From Phymatolithon calcareum (lineage: Eukaryota; Rhodophyta; Florideophyceae; Hapalidiales): a stretch of 64,000 nucleotides of DNA. Of this stretch, positions 52,412 to 62,519 are shown piece after piece. The position numbers were made by a program, and so were the translations under genes. Numbering within the stretch: the first letter of the stretch is position 1; each line of letters begins with the position of its first letter. The stretch lies in assembly GCA_977006965.1 (NCBI GenBank), contig OZ345358.1, positions 1,364,001 through 1,428,000 of the forward strand, read 5' to 3'. A model generated the notes under the pieces. The model was not told where the DNA came from and did no database searches. It worked only from the letters and a program-made list of their open reading frames with translations.

Positions 52412-54049
52412 ATGCGTTCCAACTGCACCACCGACTTGCCCTCCTCAGGTCTACTCGATATTCATGATGGCCTGAGCACTGGGAGTGGCTGGAACACCAA
52501 TGGGGCAGGCATCACCGTCCCTCGCCGCCATCTCGACTCCGCCCCTCATCAAGATCGTCCACGTAAATCAACGCCTAAGAAAATTGCCTCGTATGAACTT
52601 CCTTTCGACTCTAACTTCGATGATTTGGGGCACTTCAACTCGCTCTCCGGCGCCGAGTCGCACTACGGTCACAGCGCGCCGCCTGAAACTATTTCCGACG
52701 CTATATCCCCCTTCAAGGTTCATCCCTCTCTCCTGGCCGAGCGGTACGGCCGCGCGCTCACCACCGTTCGTGTGCTAATTGGCATGGCTCCGAACGCATT
52801 TTCGCTCCTCGATATTTACCCGCCCGCACTTCGCACGCTCAACATACTTGTCCCCGCCCTTCTTAACGTCCCAACCGTACTGTGGAGTCTCTCCGCCTCC
52901 GGTCGCCACGTCGGTCTCGCAATGTACAACGCCTCGAAGAGCGCCGGCTGTGCCTACAGCACCGTACATACATGCTCCTTCGCGCTGCGTCGCGGTATGG
53001 CGAAAGGCGTCTTCCGTGGCGATCGACCGCTCTCTCGCCGCGAGCGCATCATTGCAAATGTCGCTCAAAACATGTGCTCCTTCCCGCCGTCGCTCACGTT
53101 TTCGGACAGACAATCGCTGCATGCAACAATGTCGAAAGGAAATGTGGAGTGGATCGTCCTCTCCATTGCCATGATGGGCATGTTGAACCTCACCATGACC
53201 GCACTCGGCGTCGATCTTGAGAAGACAACCGTCGACGTCGCCGGCCCGCTCATCGGCGGCTCAGGTTGGTCATCCGGGAAGCATCGCATTGTCCCGCCTC
53301 CTCCGCCGCGAAAGGAGCGTGCCCGTCGTCCTCTTCGCGGCGATACCTTCCGCTCCAATATGAGCGTATTGCGCAAAACGACCGCCATTCTCCGTTTCGA
53401 CCCTGAGCACGCGAAGAATGTGCCGAAATCGTGGCCTGCGATTGGTGATTTCCTTGTAACTAATATCGGGCACAGTTTCCCTATATTCAGTCGGTTGCGT
53501 CACGTGCGCGCGGTGCGTGCACTCGCCGTCGCGCTGTGCACACAACTCGATGAAGCAGAGTGCTCCATTGACGTCGAAGTGAAGTATCTCGCGGCGGTCG
53601 TGTTTGCTACTGTAAACGGCAACCATGTTCTGTCCGGCGAATTTCAGTCGCTTGCTGCGGCCAAATCGAGTGCCATTTCATCACGAGTGCTCAATTCCGT
53701 CGTAGCGCTCGCTACGGAAAATTGCTCTTTTCAGAATCCGCATGTCTCGTCGCGTAATGTGCTACCAGGAACCGTGCTTACGGTGGCACAGAGGCGTATA
53801 ATCTACGTCGCGAAAGCATGCTCGTTGTCCCCGCCGGTCCTCTCGTCATCTATGGTAGCGCTGATACGCGATACTATGCCACCGCCGCAGATCGTTGAGC
53901 TTGTTTCGTGGCTTGGACTTGTTGCGACGTTCCACAGACTGTATGTATTTTACTTTCCGAACTGCCTGGACCGAAGCTTTCTGCATGAGGCGACTCTAGA
54001 TGCTGAGATGGATGATGGCGACGATGACATTCTTTCGGATATGTCTTAA
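52412..54049 (+). CDS. protein with two AhpD-like (carboxymuconolactone decarboxylase-like) modules
   Basis: 545 residues, intronless, ATG after a pyrimidine-rich leader. Residues 1-100 are polar and probably disordered. Module 1 (~105-270) contains KSAGCAYSTVHTCSFALRRG; this resembles the AhpD/CMD active-site helix (C-x2-C-x2-H) with C180, S183 in place of the second Cys, and H186. It continues with LTFSDRQSLHATMSKGNVEW and AMMGMLNLTMTALGVDLE, like the helical second half of that fold. Module 2 (~336-516) repeats the pattern (KYLAAVVFATVNGNHVLSGE; later VELVSWLGLVATFHRLYVFY) with no Cys at the active-site position. An acidic tail ends the protein (DDGDDDILSDMS). Members reduce peroxides or decarboxylate; with degenerate Cys the activity here is doubtful. 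Confidence 0.65.
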   Translation: MRSNCTTDLPSSGLLDIHDGLSTGSGWNTNGAGITVPRRHLDSAPHQDRPRKSTPKKIASYELPFDSNFDDLGHFNSLSGAESHYGHSAPPETISDAISPFKVHPSLLAERYGRALTTVRVLIGMAPNAFSLLDIYPPALRTLNILVPALLNVPTVLWSLSASGRHVGLAMYNASKSAGCAYSTVHTCSFALRRGMAKGVFRGDRPLSRRERIIANVAQNMCSFPPSLTFSDRQSLHATMSKGNVEWIVLSIAMMGMLNLTMTALGVDLEKTTVDVAGPLIGGSGWSSGKHRIVPPPPPRKERARRPLRGDTFRSNMSVLRKTTAILRFDPEHAKNVPKSWPAIGDFLVTNIGHSFPIFSRLRHVRAVRALAVALCTQLDEAECSIDVEVKYLAAVVFATVNGNHVLSGEFQSLAAAKSSAISSRVLNSVVALATENCSFQNPHVSSRNVLPGTVLTVAQRRIIYVAKACSLSPPVLSSSMVALIRDTMPPPQIVELVSWLGLVATFHRLYVFYFPNCLDRSFLHEATLDAEMDDGDDDILSDMS

Positions 54050-54337
54050 TTGCGGTACTGCTTGGTGGAAACTTAACTTGACGCCTATACTTATTTTATT
54101 TAAACAATCCTCTGCCCGTTACCTTATTGCACCCCGAATCGCTTTCCTCGTTGGCTGACATGTGCACCGAGCTGTTTGACTGCTAGAAGCGGCGCTTATC
54201 CAGAGTCAGTTAGACTGTCTCCGAATTTGCTGTCTTGATATGAGCAGCAGGCGGCAGTGTGCGAGACGGAGCCACCTGAGAACCGTTGTTTCTTGTCTTC
54301 TCGACAGCGATTATCCCAGACCTCGAATTTTGCGATA
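54050..54337. other. 3' flank of the AhpD-like gene
   Basis: A plus frame opens at 54257 and continues into the adjacent repeat; nothing else seen. Confidence 0.4.
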
Positions 54338-54932
54338 TCATTAAGCCAGTCAACGGTCAAGGAAGAATCACCCGTGATTGAAGTTCAAGACGAGAAGACA
54401 AACACTGTTGTCGGTTGCATATCGACACTAGCCTACAACAGACCTCCCCGAAGCAGGAGCTCGCTGTGCAGAACACCGAACACAGTTCGCGAGACTACCT
54501 GCAAAGCTTACGCTACATTTCTAGCACGTAATGGTACGCATACGTTGCGAACCGATACATCTCGCTTAGCGTGCGGTTTACTGCCTGCAATAGACGATAA
54601 TAGAATCCAAATCAGTCTCGAGCTCCCTCCTGTACATGGATCCCATATAAGTTAGTATAGTTTCACCAGGGGAATGTTAATTCCCCTGGTTTCACATATC
54701 ATTTAACTAGGCACGTCGAATTAAGTACAAGTACACCCATCCTACTTCACACGCCGTCTCCCCCGTAAACAAATACACTTAGGAGGCGCGACCCGCTCAA
54801 TAAGCAGTTTACGCGTACAGCCCGCACTACCACTGTGCCGCCAAGCGCCAGTTCTGCGAACGAGGCACCGGGACTTGTCGTACTGAGGTATCCGACCGAA
54901 TCTACCGTGTTTGATAGAGTTTTCTCGACAGA
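54338..54932 (+). repeat. dispersed repeat R2, copy 2
   Basis: Same orientation as copy 1 at 23307-23913. Here a plus frame (54257-54655, 132 codons) is open and includes TCKAYATFLARNGTHTLRTD; the homologous frame in copy 1 is broken but ends at the same stop. A short hairpin not present in copy 1 lies just after the stop. Confidence 0.7.
54665..54690. repeat. 11-bp perfect hairpin inside R2 copy 2
   Basis: accaggggaat (54665-54675), loop gtta, attcccctggt (54680-54690). Copy 1 lacks it, so it was gained in this copy or lost in the other. Confidence 0.7.
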
Positions 54933-55195
54933 TTTATTCGCAAAAAATGATAGCCATCGTTTAGGGGAGTGAATATCTCTTCGCCTTCGACCGTGAAGTC
55001 AGCCAGTGGCTAAACGCTGTACGCACGCTGGTAAAAATGCATGCAATTCGAACACCGGCGATACTATTAGAATTTGTACTATATGGTTTTCCCATGCACT
55101 GGGCCTCGTCGCTCTCAGGATCGTAGCGGATTTAAAATTTGGAGCCACCGCGTATTCTTGTGTCCCGACTGTTACATGGATTCTTCGTAAATGTA

Positions 55196-55297
55196 GTTCA
55201 GCTTTCCTATGGCGTTATTTTTCGCCCCTTGTTTGGAGGAAAACCTTGATTTTCCACTAAACAAGGGGCCAAAAATAAGGCCATAGGAAAGCTGAAC
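55196..55297. repeat. long hairpin, 39-bp arms
   Basis: Arms 55196-55234 and 55259-55297 (starting gttcagctttcctatggc) are nearly perfectly complementary around a 24-base loop. It ends exactly where a small inverted-repeat element begins. Possible foldback element or small-RNA precursor. Confidence 0.8.
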
Positions 55298-55440
55298 CTT
55301 CCCGGATTTAAGGAGGTTTTGGATCAGAAAAGACAGGCAATTGAAAGAAAGGTAGCACGACTGGCATTCAAAGAAAGGAATGGTTCTACCAATCTTACCG
55401 TATCCTAACTCTCTCTAAAACCTCCTAAAATCCGGGCAAG
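55298..55440. mobile_element. MITE-like element, 143 bp
   Basis: Terminal inverted repeats of about 23 bp: cttcccggatttaaggagg at the left (55298 on) and cttgcccggattttaggagg read inward from the right end (55440). They differ by one mismatch and one indel. No coding content; family unknown. Directly adjoins the long hairpin. Confidence 0.7.
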
Positions 55441-56953
55441 TTGAGGTCTCCTACGGCCTTCAAAGCAGCAAGTGGTAGAGAACCCGGCGGTGAAAGTGAC
55501 GATGCCATGTCGATGGCCGGTATAGCGTGGTTCAGGGTCGTCAGCCCGTTGCCGCTATTGCGATCGTGTGTAGCCTTGTCGGCGAGCAATCTTTGCGGTG
55601 AACAATGATCAATTTACTCCTGCCTCGTCGTCGTCCCCTCCTATCTCTCTGGGCGGAAACACTTATGACTAAACGCACACTAACTCTTCAAACTCTAAAG
55701 GTCTCGAGTGAGGAGCATACGAACTCCTGCGATGACACGAAAGCATGAAATGCAGATAATTCAAAGTAACTAAGTAAAAGGGATTGGGATTGCTTTTGTA
55801 CTCTTGGCATTGAATGGGCTTACCGTGGATAGACGATCCGATGGCGCTCGCAATGTGCTGCATGCGCGATGACCGCGCGGATCGCTAGAATCGATCTTGA
55901 ATCATTGCTTCATAGCAGGGTTCTCATTTGATGCACATGAATTGTTGGAGCGGGACAGTCGCAAGACGTCTTACATCGTCTGGAAAAACTTCGCCGTTAG
56001 ATCATCATGCATTCTCCAAGTGGTACCTTTTTTTTGCCCCTTGCTTGGACTTCTCCTGTAGAACCGGTCATGCCAGGGTCCGCCATGGGAATGGCCGGAT
56101 ATGCGTGGTCCAACAAAGACAGTTCAGATGTGTGGGGTTGAATGAAGAGGTTTACTTGGTCGTTGATCGATGTCGATAGTCCATCGTAAACACTCGATGG
56201 TAGATAGTCGATGAATGATACTTGTTGGTCGATCGATGAGCCTAAGTACTAAACAGAGGCAACACACTAGATTGAAGATGACCCACCATGGGCAGGTAAG
56301 CGGACACCCATACGGGGAGGTCAGATAGCTTACGAAACTAATACGGCCCACGGTAAGCGACGGAGAATGTATAGACTACTGGCCGGGAAATCTTGCGGCG
56401 ACAAGGAAAGAGAAATGAAGGCAACAATGATGAGATAGGAACTCGAGGCTCGCTCACGCGTAGTCCGCGTGTGAGGAGCTCAAGGTAAGTAAGAGAATGA
56501 GAAGGGTGGTGAAGCTGGAGCTTGCTTGTTTGCGGACGCATTGTTCGCAAATGAAATGCTCCTGCGACGAAGCCGAGATGAAGGTACGTATTCGTGGTAG
56601 GGACAAACGGGGGAACAGGAAGAGTCTTCTCATACAACTTGCACAACAAGCAACATGGATGGGCTTGAGGCTTCTGCGGACCAATGCTAACGATATTTCC
56701 GCAAATGATAGAGTCCCGCGATCTACATCACCGTCGTCCGCGAAGCTGCTCTATAGTGAACCCGCAACTCGAATTCCTCAAAACGGAGATTTTCGAAGGC
56801 AGGACCTACAACAACCCACGGAAATGCAATTCTTCAGCTTATCTTCGCCGTGCCGGTCGACGCATGTTTCCATTATTCATTTCCATTTAAAACGGCGCAT
56901 GTCACCCTGCTCTAGCCGCCGTCGGCTCCCTGTTTACGGACCACTGGAATGCA
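55441..56953. other. intergenic, no gene recognised
   Basis: Overlapping frames up to 176 codons around 56.3-57.0 kb on both strands show no motif. Near 56.14-56.25 kb short atcgatg-type words recur. Confidence 0.4.
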
Positions 56954-57202
56954 ATGTGGTATACCATACGTTATCTATTCGCTGTATTGATACTGCTTGG
57001 TCCGTCATTATGTGTACTGACTTTTGAGCAGGACGTTCGAAATCGTCAAATAGGAAAAACTGAACTTGAACCATTTCGTCACCACTCGTACGGTGAACAG
57101 TCAGTTGCGAAGCCAAGGAATAACTCTCTTGAGAAGGCAAGAAACAACGTATCTCAAGTGACTCCGTTTGGCAGACAGTCGCGCGTTCTCGTTTCCGTTT
57201 GA
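56954..57202 (+). CDS. possible small secreted protein (82 aa)
   Basis: The frame starts with a good signal-peptide-like segment (YTIRYLFAVLILLGPSLC, residues 3-20) followed by a short polar, basic region with no Cys pattern and no homology that I recognise. It is unsupported by a promoter or paralogue in the window and could be chance. Confidence 0.25.
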   Translation: MWYTIRYLFAVLILLGPSLCVLTFEQDVRNRQIGKTELEPFRHHSYGEQSVAKPRNNSLEKARNNVSQVTPFGRQSRVLVSV

Positions 57203-58409
57203 CGAAGTTCAGAGACAGTCTGATTGGCTCTGAATGGTCAACACTTCATCTCCATCGCCGTTGAACAGATTCTGATTGGTACAAAGGCGACATCATTCAA
57301 GAACCACGTCGCGTCGGAAGGCAGTCGGAAATAGAATTAGCAAATTTTGGTCGTCTCAGTGCTCCTTCGGGAGCGCCCTTAGAGAAGTGGCCAGGTTAGG
57401 CTTCGCGCCATGCCCGGTCCCCGTTTTGGGCAACAAACGGTCACAGCGGATCACCACGACTAAATGATGTGCAACGAAATTCTTGAACAGAAGGTGGACC
57501 TTCGTGAGGTTCTACACCGCTGAGCGCAAGAAAGCTAATAAACTATTCTTATTGTTCTAAAATGTTAAATTGCCGTTTTGGAACATGAACAGTTCCTGTT
57601 AGCACTGAATGATGGCTAGGGCTTTAATTAGATGAGAATGGTATTACTAACAGTGGGCTAGCGATTATATATGTGGCTGGAGAGTTCAGAGTAGGGCTGT
57701 CTACTGACTGTTCAGCTCAGTAGTGAGGATCTGATAATATTGGTTCTGATGCTGTCCTGACCCATTGGAGCAGCACGCTGTGGAGAATCTGGCGCTTTTT
57801 AGCCATGGACAACCGCTACGAGTATGCACGGCACGAGGGCATGAGACAATGAATGAAGTTTTTCGTTCCGCGCCGGCAGCACGGAAATCGTATTCTACCG
57901 TCATTCGTGAACGCGGAAAAAGCAAAAGCAGCTCACGACGGGCGTTGAATGACCTCCTCGAACTCGACTCGGACATCTCAACTGACGGGAACACAGCGGA
58001 AAACACTGCTGTGGAGAGAAGCAGCTTTGTCAGTTTCGACAAATCCGTGATTTCAACAAACTGAATATTTCCGATTTGATACTAATAGACTTTTGTTAGC
58101 AGTCCGAAAGTTGTACTATGATCATCCATTGCATCGCTCGTGCAACAATGGGGCCCCACTTTGTCCCACCGCGCCAGATGGGAGGAAGACATGAACCGTG
58201 AGACCCGACACAGTTTGTCCCAATTTAATTTTTCGTTATTGCTTTCAGCGGAGCAATTAGAAATGCAATAGGATTTCTCGTACGCAATAGATATTTCAAT
58301 TGACGTACTTCGCGCAATACTTATTGCAATTGAGGTATATCTCGCAATTCTTACTGCAATTACGATTCTGCGAGAAAGATTAGGGGCAACACAGTTTTAC
58401 CACTTTGAT
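57203..58409. other. intergenic with GCAATA-type repeats at the right end
   Basis: A plus frame (57765-58064, 99 codons, Ser/Arg-rich) and an antisense one overlap without motif. From 58.25 to 58.40 kb gcaatt/gcaata words cluster and end near ttaggggcaacacag. This resembles the subterminal region and end of the hAT-like element at 28.3 kb, so it probably belongs to the transposase pseudogene to the right. Confidence 0.4.
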
Positions 58410-59166
58410 CTAAAGGTCACTCAATCCTTCGTGCCGCTCATCTCCTTGGAATCGCTCTTGAACACGGTCGCGAACTATTTTCGCCATCGCGGACTTGACG
58501 TCCTGTTCGTTCCAATATGTCTTATTAATTTTGAGGAAAACAATAGCCTTAAAAATCATGGGGCTCATTCGGCAGCGATTATAGCTTAAGATATTATTTG
58601 CGTGATACCAAAGCCTTTCTATCTGAGCCACCCATCCAAGAATAAAATCGCAGTTAATGGAGTCGTTTCTTTCCGCTGCAATATTCCATTTCTTAAAAGC
58701 GATTCATTCAGATATGGACAGCTCCTCCATCGATATCGCGTCTATGCCATCCGTCGTTCTTCTGAGTTTCTCGCAAGCATTTTTTTCGTCGTCGGTCAAT
58801 GCTTCCATCTCTCAGCACTGGATTTTGATCACTCCAGATTCAAAACAATCGTCCTTAACGATCGTTGCATTTTGGTGAATGAAAAGAATGCCGAGCTTAT
58901 ATTGATATAATGGCAACGTCGGGACAATCTTTCCGCACTGAACTGACTCAATTAACTCGTCGATCGCAAATCTACAGTCCAATAATATGGCACCATTTTT
59001 TTGTAGCTCAATGTTGACACAGTTAATTTCCTTCATCTGCTTTGCATAAATGATGGCCCGGTTTTTGAATTCAGCTGTGCTGTCCACGTCAAGCTCTGCA
59101 TCCTCAGCACTTGCCACCGCGATCAGCTGTTCTATTATTCGATTGAACCGTGTTGTTCTACACCGA
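58410..59166 (-). pseudogene. hAT-like transposase C-terminal remnant
   Basis: On the minus strand the frame reads RTTRFNRIIEQLIAVASAED, then CVNIELQKNGAILLDCRFAI. After two TGA stops it ends with FILGWVAQIERLWYHANNIL and FKAIVFLKINKTYWNEQDV. The last part is the hAT-type dimerisation segment (E in the (V)ERLW position, then the FLK.N..YW tail). Its 5' part is cut by a copia LTR at 59167. GCAATT-rich DNA beyond its 3' end suggests it belongs to the same hAT group as the short element at 28.3 kb (inference). Confidence 0.65.
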
Positions 59167-59540
59167 TGTTGGAATGGCTGTGATTGGTCGATGAGAGTTG
59201 GAATGCGGTTGGAACGGTTGAGCAAAGAAGCGGGTTGTGTGCTTGACTTTACTTGAAGGTTGTTCTGTTCTGTGTATTCTGTTTTTTCTACTCTACTCCG
59301 GCTTGGAGCTGCTTAAGTAGTCTTGACTTTGCGCAGCTAGCGACGAAGTGCAAGAAATATGTAATGAGTAAGTATAAGGTAGTGTCAATAGAACTGCTGT
59401 GCATTTGTTACATACACATTATACAATCCTATAATCACACTATTTACGGTTACGAAAGCCGTTAAGGCATAATTTCAGCTAGCCTTATGCCTTGCTACCG
59501 GCGACATGTCTAACACTGGCCAGAATTTCTAATTCCAACA
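59167..59540 (-). repeat. 3' LTR of the copia element (374 bp)
   Basis: Bounded by the inverted 9-mers TGTTGGAAT (59167-59175) and ATTCCAACA (59532-59540), i.e. TG...CA ends. It begins just after the end of the RNase H frame and ends inside a hAT-like pseudogene. The adjacent 5 bp (accga) should be the target duplication; the partner lies outside the window. Confidence 0.75.
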
Positions 59541-59554
59541 GTTCTAATTGTGGG

Positions 59555-60548
59555 AGTTTGGTTCATGGATGATCCATTGGTTGACGGGATGATGAAGTGT
59601 CGCAGTCTCGAGAAGAGTGGTGAAGATAGGCAAGTTCATCTTCTTTGTCAACGCATCGGCAATGTTGTGCTCTGAGGAAATGTGCCCAATATTTTCGATC
59701 TCTCCAGATGAATAGGCCTGACGAAGCGCAGATATATCGATGAGTAGACGCTTTTCAGAAACCCCAGTGAGCTGTGTTATAGTGTAAAAGATGGATTTAG
59801 AGTCATTGAAAAGATGGCAAGGAATCTAACGATCGAGCATGAGAGATAAGTCATGTGCAGCGGTGAAAGCATAGTCGTAACGCGCAGAGAAAGGACATAC
59901 TTCAGCGGCAAGAATAGAGCGAGTGATGCGATGGATTTTCCAGGAAGAGTAGTGGATAATGTTTACATTTCCATTTCTATCTGTGGCGTCCAACGCCACT
60001 ATCATACACCCTGCTTTCCTCTAAGACTAGCTCCCTTCAATTAGCCATTACAGCCTGCATTTACAGCAAGCCCTTACAAATAGCATTACAGTCATTACAG
60101 TACCGTAGGTTTCGATACTTACTTAGATCACTAATGATCACTGAAGGCAAACCCTAGACCTGCTGCTTACAGAGCCTTACAGCTTACAGATGCTTATACT
60201 GCATTGCTTACACTGTAAGACTTACAGTGCGGCGCCTGCGGTGGGCTAGGAAGCCGCGAAGCGGCTTCCAGATTCTTCCATTGATCCAATTCTCATACTG
60301 CCAAGTCATCTTTTGATCCATTGTTTTTTCTATAAAGGTCGGCGCTTCGCGCCGCCCTCGGCTTTTCGCCAGGGAACAACCCGACCAAAAAACAATGTGC
60401 CATCCTGTGAGATTCACAACCCCACACTATCGCGAAGAAGGATAATCATTCCAAGTTGAGAGGTTGAGTCGCGATTGTTTGCAAACGCAACATCGGAGTA
60501 TCCACGATCGACAAGGGTAGCCAGGTCGAATTCTGCGAACGGAATTCC
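59555..60548 (-). pseudogene. copia RNase H region, interrupted
   Basis: The upstream part (about 60390-60548) reads DVAFANNRDSTSQLGMIILL, the downstream part (59580-59960) SILAAEVCPFSARYDYAF, LTGVSEKRLLIDISALRQAY and HISSEHNIADALTKKM. These are typical copia RNase H blocks. About 0.4 kb of non-coding DNA rich in TTACAG words lies between them, and the two parts overlap slightly in content, so the join may be composite. Confidence 0.75.
59985..60390. other. insertion in RNase H: TTACAG-rich segment with hairpins
   Basis: The hexamer ttacag recurs about nine times between 60045 and 60235. A hairpin with 9-bp arms (ggaagccgc, loop gaa) lies at 60249-60269, and a GC-rich ggcgcttcgcgcc element near 60342. 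No coding content. Origin unknown. Confidence 0.55.
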
Positions 60549-61509
60549 TCACGGGTGCTTCTTCACATGAGCTACAGCGGCGTTCAGAAGTCTACAATCG
60601 GTTGGAGTAGATTCTTCCGGTTTTACTCGAGCAAGTTGTGCACTCACGAATTTAGCGTCCGGACGGGTGCTTAATGCAATATATGCCAGCTGTCCACGCA
60701 GATGTGCAAAGGCTTCTCCTGAGAATCGAGATGGGGAAAGACTTGAGAGAGTGCTAGCATACTCGAACTGTTGTTCAATTAGAAGTTGACCTTTCAATTC
60801 AAGGAGACAGCCACCAAATTTCATGGGAAGAGACATATCGCGGGGTTTCACATCGAAACGAGATGACTTTTCTTGCTCTAATGCGGCAAACGTGCTGTTT
60901 CCAAAGCCTAGAGTATCATCCACTAGAGTTCCAATTGCGCCAATTAACTCTTCTTTTTCTCTTTCAAAAAGGAGGAAAGGATCCAGAATAGAATGTGTCA
61001 TCCCAAGATCGACGGTATGGTAGTTCTTAAATGTTTGCCATCAATATCCAGGGGATTCAGAAAGACCGTACAGAGGCTTCAATGCCTGCAGAAGGCCATC
61101 ATTCGGCAAGTCAATGAGAGGGAGCAATGGAAGCTGGGCCAAAGAGCCGGCGAGCAAGTTCAGCATAGGGCTGAACGAATGCTTGTTTCACATCACGAGT
61201 CCAAATTGGTTGACACAAATACACACTGAGAGATAAGATGATCCGAACAGAAGAGCGGAGGATTGTCGGAGCTTCGTTGACAGTATGTCCTTTTTCTGCA
61301 TCTCTATGGCCTTGTATGACAAGGCGACTCTTGTATACGGGGTTCCCGTTTTCATTTTTCTTTATCGAATAGAGAACCCGGGAGAGCAGTACAGTGGAGT
61401 CAGGAGAAACTTCAGATTCGTTGACAACAATATAAGTGCCACGGTCAAGAAGCCCCTTAAATTCGTTGTAATCTGCTTGAAGAAATCGAGGGTAAATAGG
61501 GTTGTTCAC
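60549..61509 (-). pseudogene. copia reverse transcriptase
   Basis: The N-terminal part (61111-61509) has YNEFKGLLDRGTYIVV, SRLVIQGHRDAEKG and the motif A region WTRDVKQAFVQ. The C-terminal part (60549-61001) has the catalytic LVDDTLGFGN (usual YVDD) and FSGEAFAHLRGQLAYIALST. A frameshift or small deletion separates the parts. Confidence 0.85.
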
Positions 61510-61556
61510 AAAAACAACATAAACCGCGTTTCCATTTTGGATTGCGTCCTCTCGTC

Positions 61557-62519
61557 CTACACCAAGTTGGGTGTGGTCGAAGCTTTCTTGTAATGCATCA
61601 ACTGGAGAGGTAACTGGGGGGAGTCGTTTGTTCCGATAGAGCTTTCTAAAGTGTCTAAGAGATCTTGAACCGTAGGAACATCGCAGGTGGACGGTTCTTC
61701 CGGCGATGGCACTTCGTCTGAGGCGGGGTGTTCTGTAAGGAATTGTTTGACGACGGTAAATGAAAATGGTCTGATTTCTCCATTAACTTTGACATAGGCC
61801 GTCTTATAGTTGTCGTAACTATGGAGGACAAAGGGACCGTCCCATTTCTTTGGTTTTTCTCTGTACACGAGTGCAGGAGATCCAGGTGGAATACTGAAAA
61901 CGTCAACTGCTTTTGTACGAGGTTTTTGCGCTTGCTTCAATCGTTGTGCAACAACAATGGTTTCCATTTCTTTCCGAGCGGATTCTAAGGCAGCGAAACG
62001 ATCGCGATAGTTTGAAGGGAGGTTTTCAAAGTTTCAAATAGGGATTTTTGGTAACATTCCAAACACAAAAAGTGTGGGGACGAGTCCATCTGGCCCAGAA
62101 GTATTGTTCAACGCATGTACAGCAAGCGATAGACATACAGAGTTATCCCAGGTTGGGTACTCAATTCTGATTTTTTGTAGATCTTTCGTAGTGGGGCATA
62201 TATCGTTCTCCAATACCGAAAGAGTTGTGAGATTCAGTGGGTGTAGTTTTCGGGATTATACCAAACTGTACACATGCGGAGTTCAAGAATTCGCTGGTGA
62301 ACAATTTATCTTGATCGTGGGTCAGGCCATTTGGAAATCCTACGCAAAATGTAACCCAACAAGTGATGAAAGCGCTTTCACCCTTAAACGAAATGAGATG
62401 CGGAGAAGTGAGTACCACGATCAGCAATATAATATGTTGGACCGGCACATGTGGTCGAGGTTCAATTCACATCAGATCCAGGAAAATCACATGATTGAAA
62501 ACGATTGAATCAGGAAGTG
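61557..62519 (-). pseudogene. copia integrase
   Basis: The core part (62161-62448) contains FPNGLTHDQDKLFTSEFLN (second catalytic Asp) and the E region TESHNSFGIGERYH-like. The C-terminal part (61557-61967) contains PGSPALVYREKPKKWDGPF, the usual C-terminal integrase module. A break in the frame lies between them. Confidence 0.8.

Noticed and set aside
52775-53626. Antisense frames inside the AhpD-like gene
   Set aside because: Shadows of a 545-codon sense frame with recognisable modules.
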